Below, piece by piece: positions 4,964 through 5,002 of a stretch of 5,002 nucleotides of DNA. A model generated the notes under the pieces. It was not told where the DNA came from. It saw only the letters and a list, made by a program, of their open reading frames with translations, and made no database searches. Position 1 is the stretch's first letter. Every line of letters starts with the position of its first letter. A program made the translations under genes and the position numbers. The stretch spans positions 1 to 5,002 of the forward strand of contig DASXTS010000491.1 of the NCBI GenBank assembly GCA_036505275.1, in the 5' to 3' direction. The DNA comes from DASXTS01 sp036505275 (lineage in GTDB: Bacteria; Actinomycetota; Actinomycetes; Mycobacteriales; Pseudonocardiaceae).

Positions 4964-5002
4964 ATGAGCGCGCCCACCAGCAAGCCCGTCGTCGTCTATG
5001 GC
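4964..5002 (+). CDS. Start of a further gene in the SDR operon, cut by right edge
   Basis: Only 13 codons are visible, reading MSAPTSKPVVVYG. The ATG begins two bases after the SDR stop, and GGGGATG inside the SDR end could serve as ribosome-binding site, so the genes are almost certainly co-transcribed. A short polar start followed by PVVVYG is how many NAD(P)-binding Rossmann proteins open, notably saccharopine-dehydrogenase-like reductases whose next residues are usually ASGYTG. That motif lies outside the window, so this is a guess from six residues. Confidence 0.55.
   Translation, partial: MSAPTSKPVVVYG

Noticed and set aside
4144..4983. 279-codon minus-strand frame opposite the SDR gene
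   Set aside because: It is antisense to an enzyme with every SDR motif intact and is rich in His/Arg/Gly/Asp without family similarity.

Overview
The window reads as ordinary chromosomal DNA from a high-GC actinobacterium. This is inferred from strong G/C bias at third codon positions, a GTG start, purine-rich Shine-Dalgarno sites, two TetR-type regulators, and families common in Nocardia/Rhodococcus/Amycolatopsis-type genomes (DUF5996, stand-alone UBP zinc finger, DUF998, YdeI/OmdA). I cannot name the species. No rRNA, tRNA, CRISPR, insertion sequence or phage gene is visible, and no stretch over 300 bases lacks a gene.

Layout. (1) 1-691, minus strand: a UBP-type zinc-finger protein followed by a DUF5996 protein that runs off the left edge; they overlap by four bases and form an operon. 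(2) 692-843 is a divergent promoter region leading into a small plus-strand, proline-rich then helical protein of unknown function (844-1158). (3) 1192-1896, minus: a TetR/AcrR regulator with an AefR-like C-terminal region, convergent with the small gene. It is divergent from a plus-strand pair, a six-helix DUF998 membrane protein (1985-2695) and a DUF1905/YdeI-OmdA protein (2692-3132), which also overlap by four bases. The 88-bp gap between regulator and pair holds a large 49-bp inverted repeat made of two similar 21-bp operators. (4) A long hairpin at 3144-3184 closes that operon. (5) 3266-3967, minus: a second TetR regulator, divergent from a classical SDR oxidoreductase (4159-4962). The shared region holds two 18-bp direct repeats, each a TTGACA-nn-TGTCCA dyad; the second one contains the -35 box of a good promoter. 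A new gene starts two bases past the SDR stop and is cut by the right edge.

How the genes work together: two independent TetR-controlled divergent modules sit side by side. In each, the regulator probably represses itself and the neighbouring operon until a small ligand binds. The first controls a membrane protein plus a YdeI-like protein, and the second a redox enzyme plus at least one further gene. The ligands and substrates cannot be read from the sequence. I did not find a clear new defence, secretion or biosynthetic system. The most informative parts are the two operator arrays and the hairpin at the expected 5' end of the SDR transcript.
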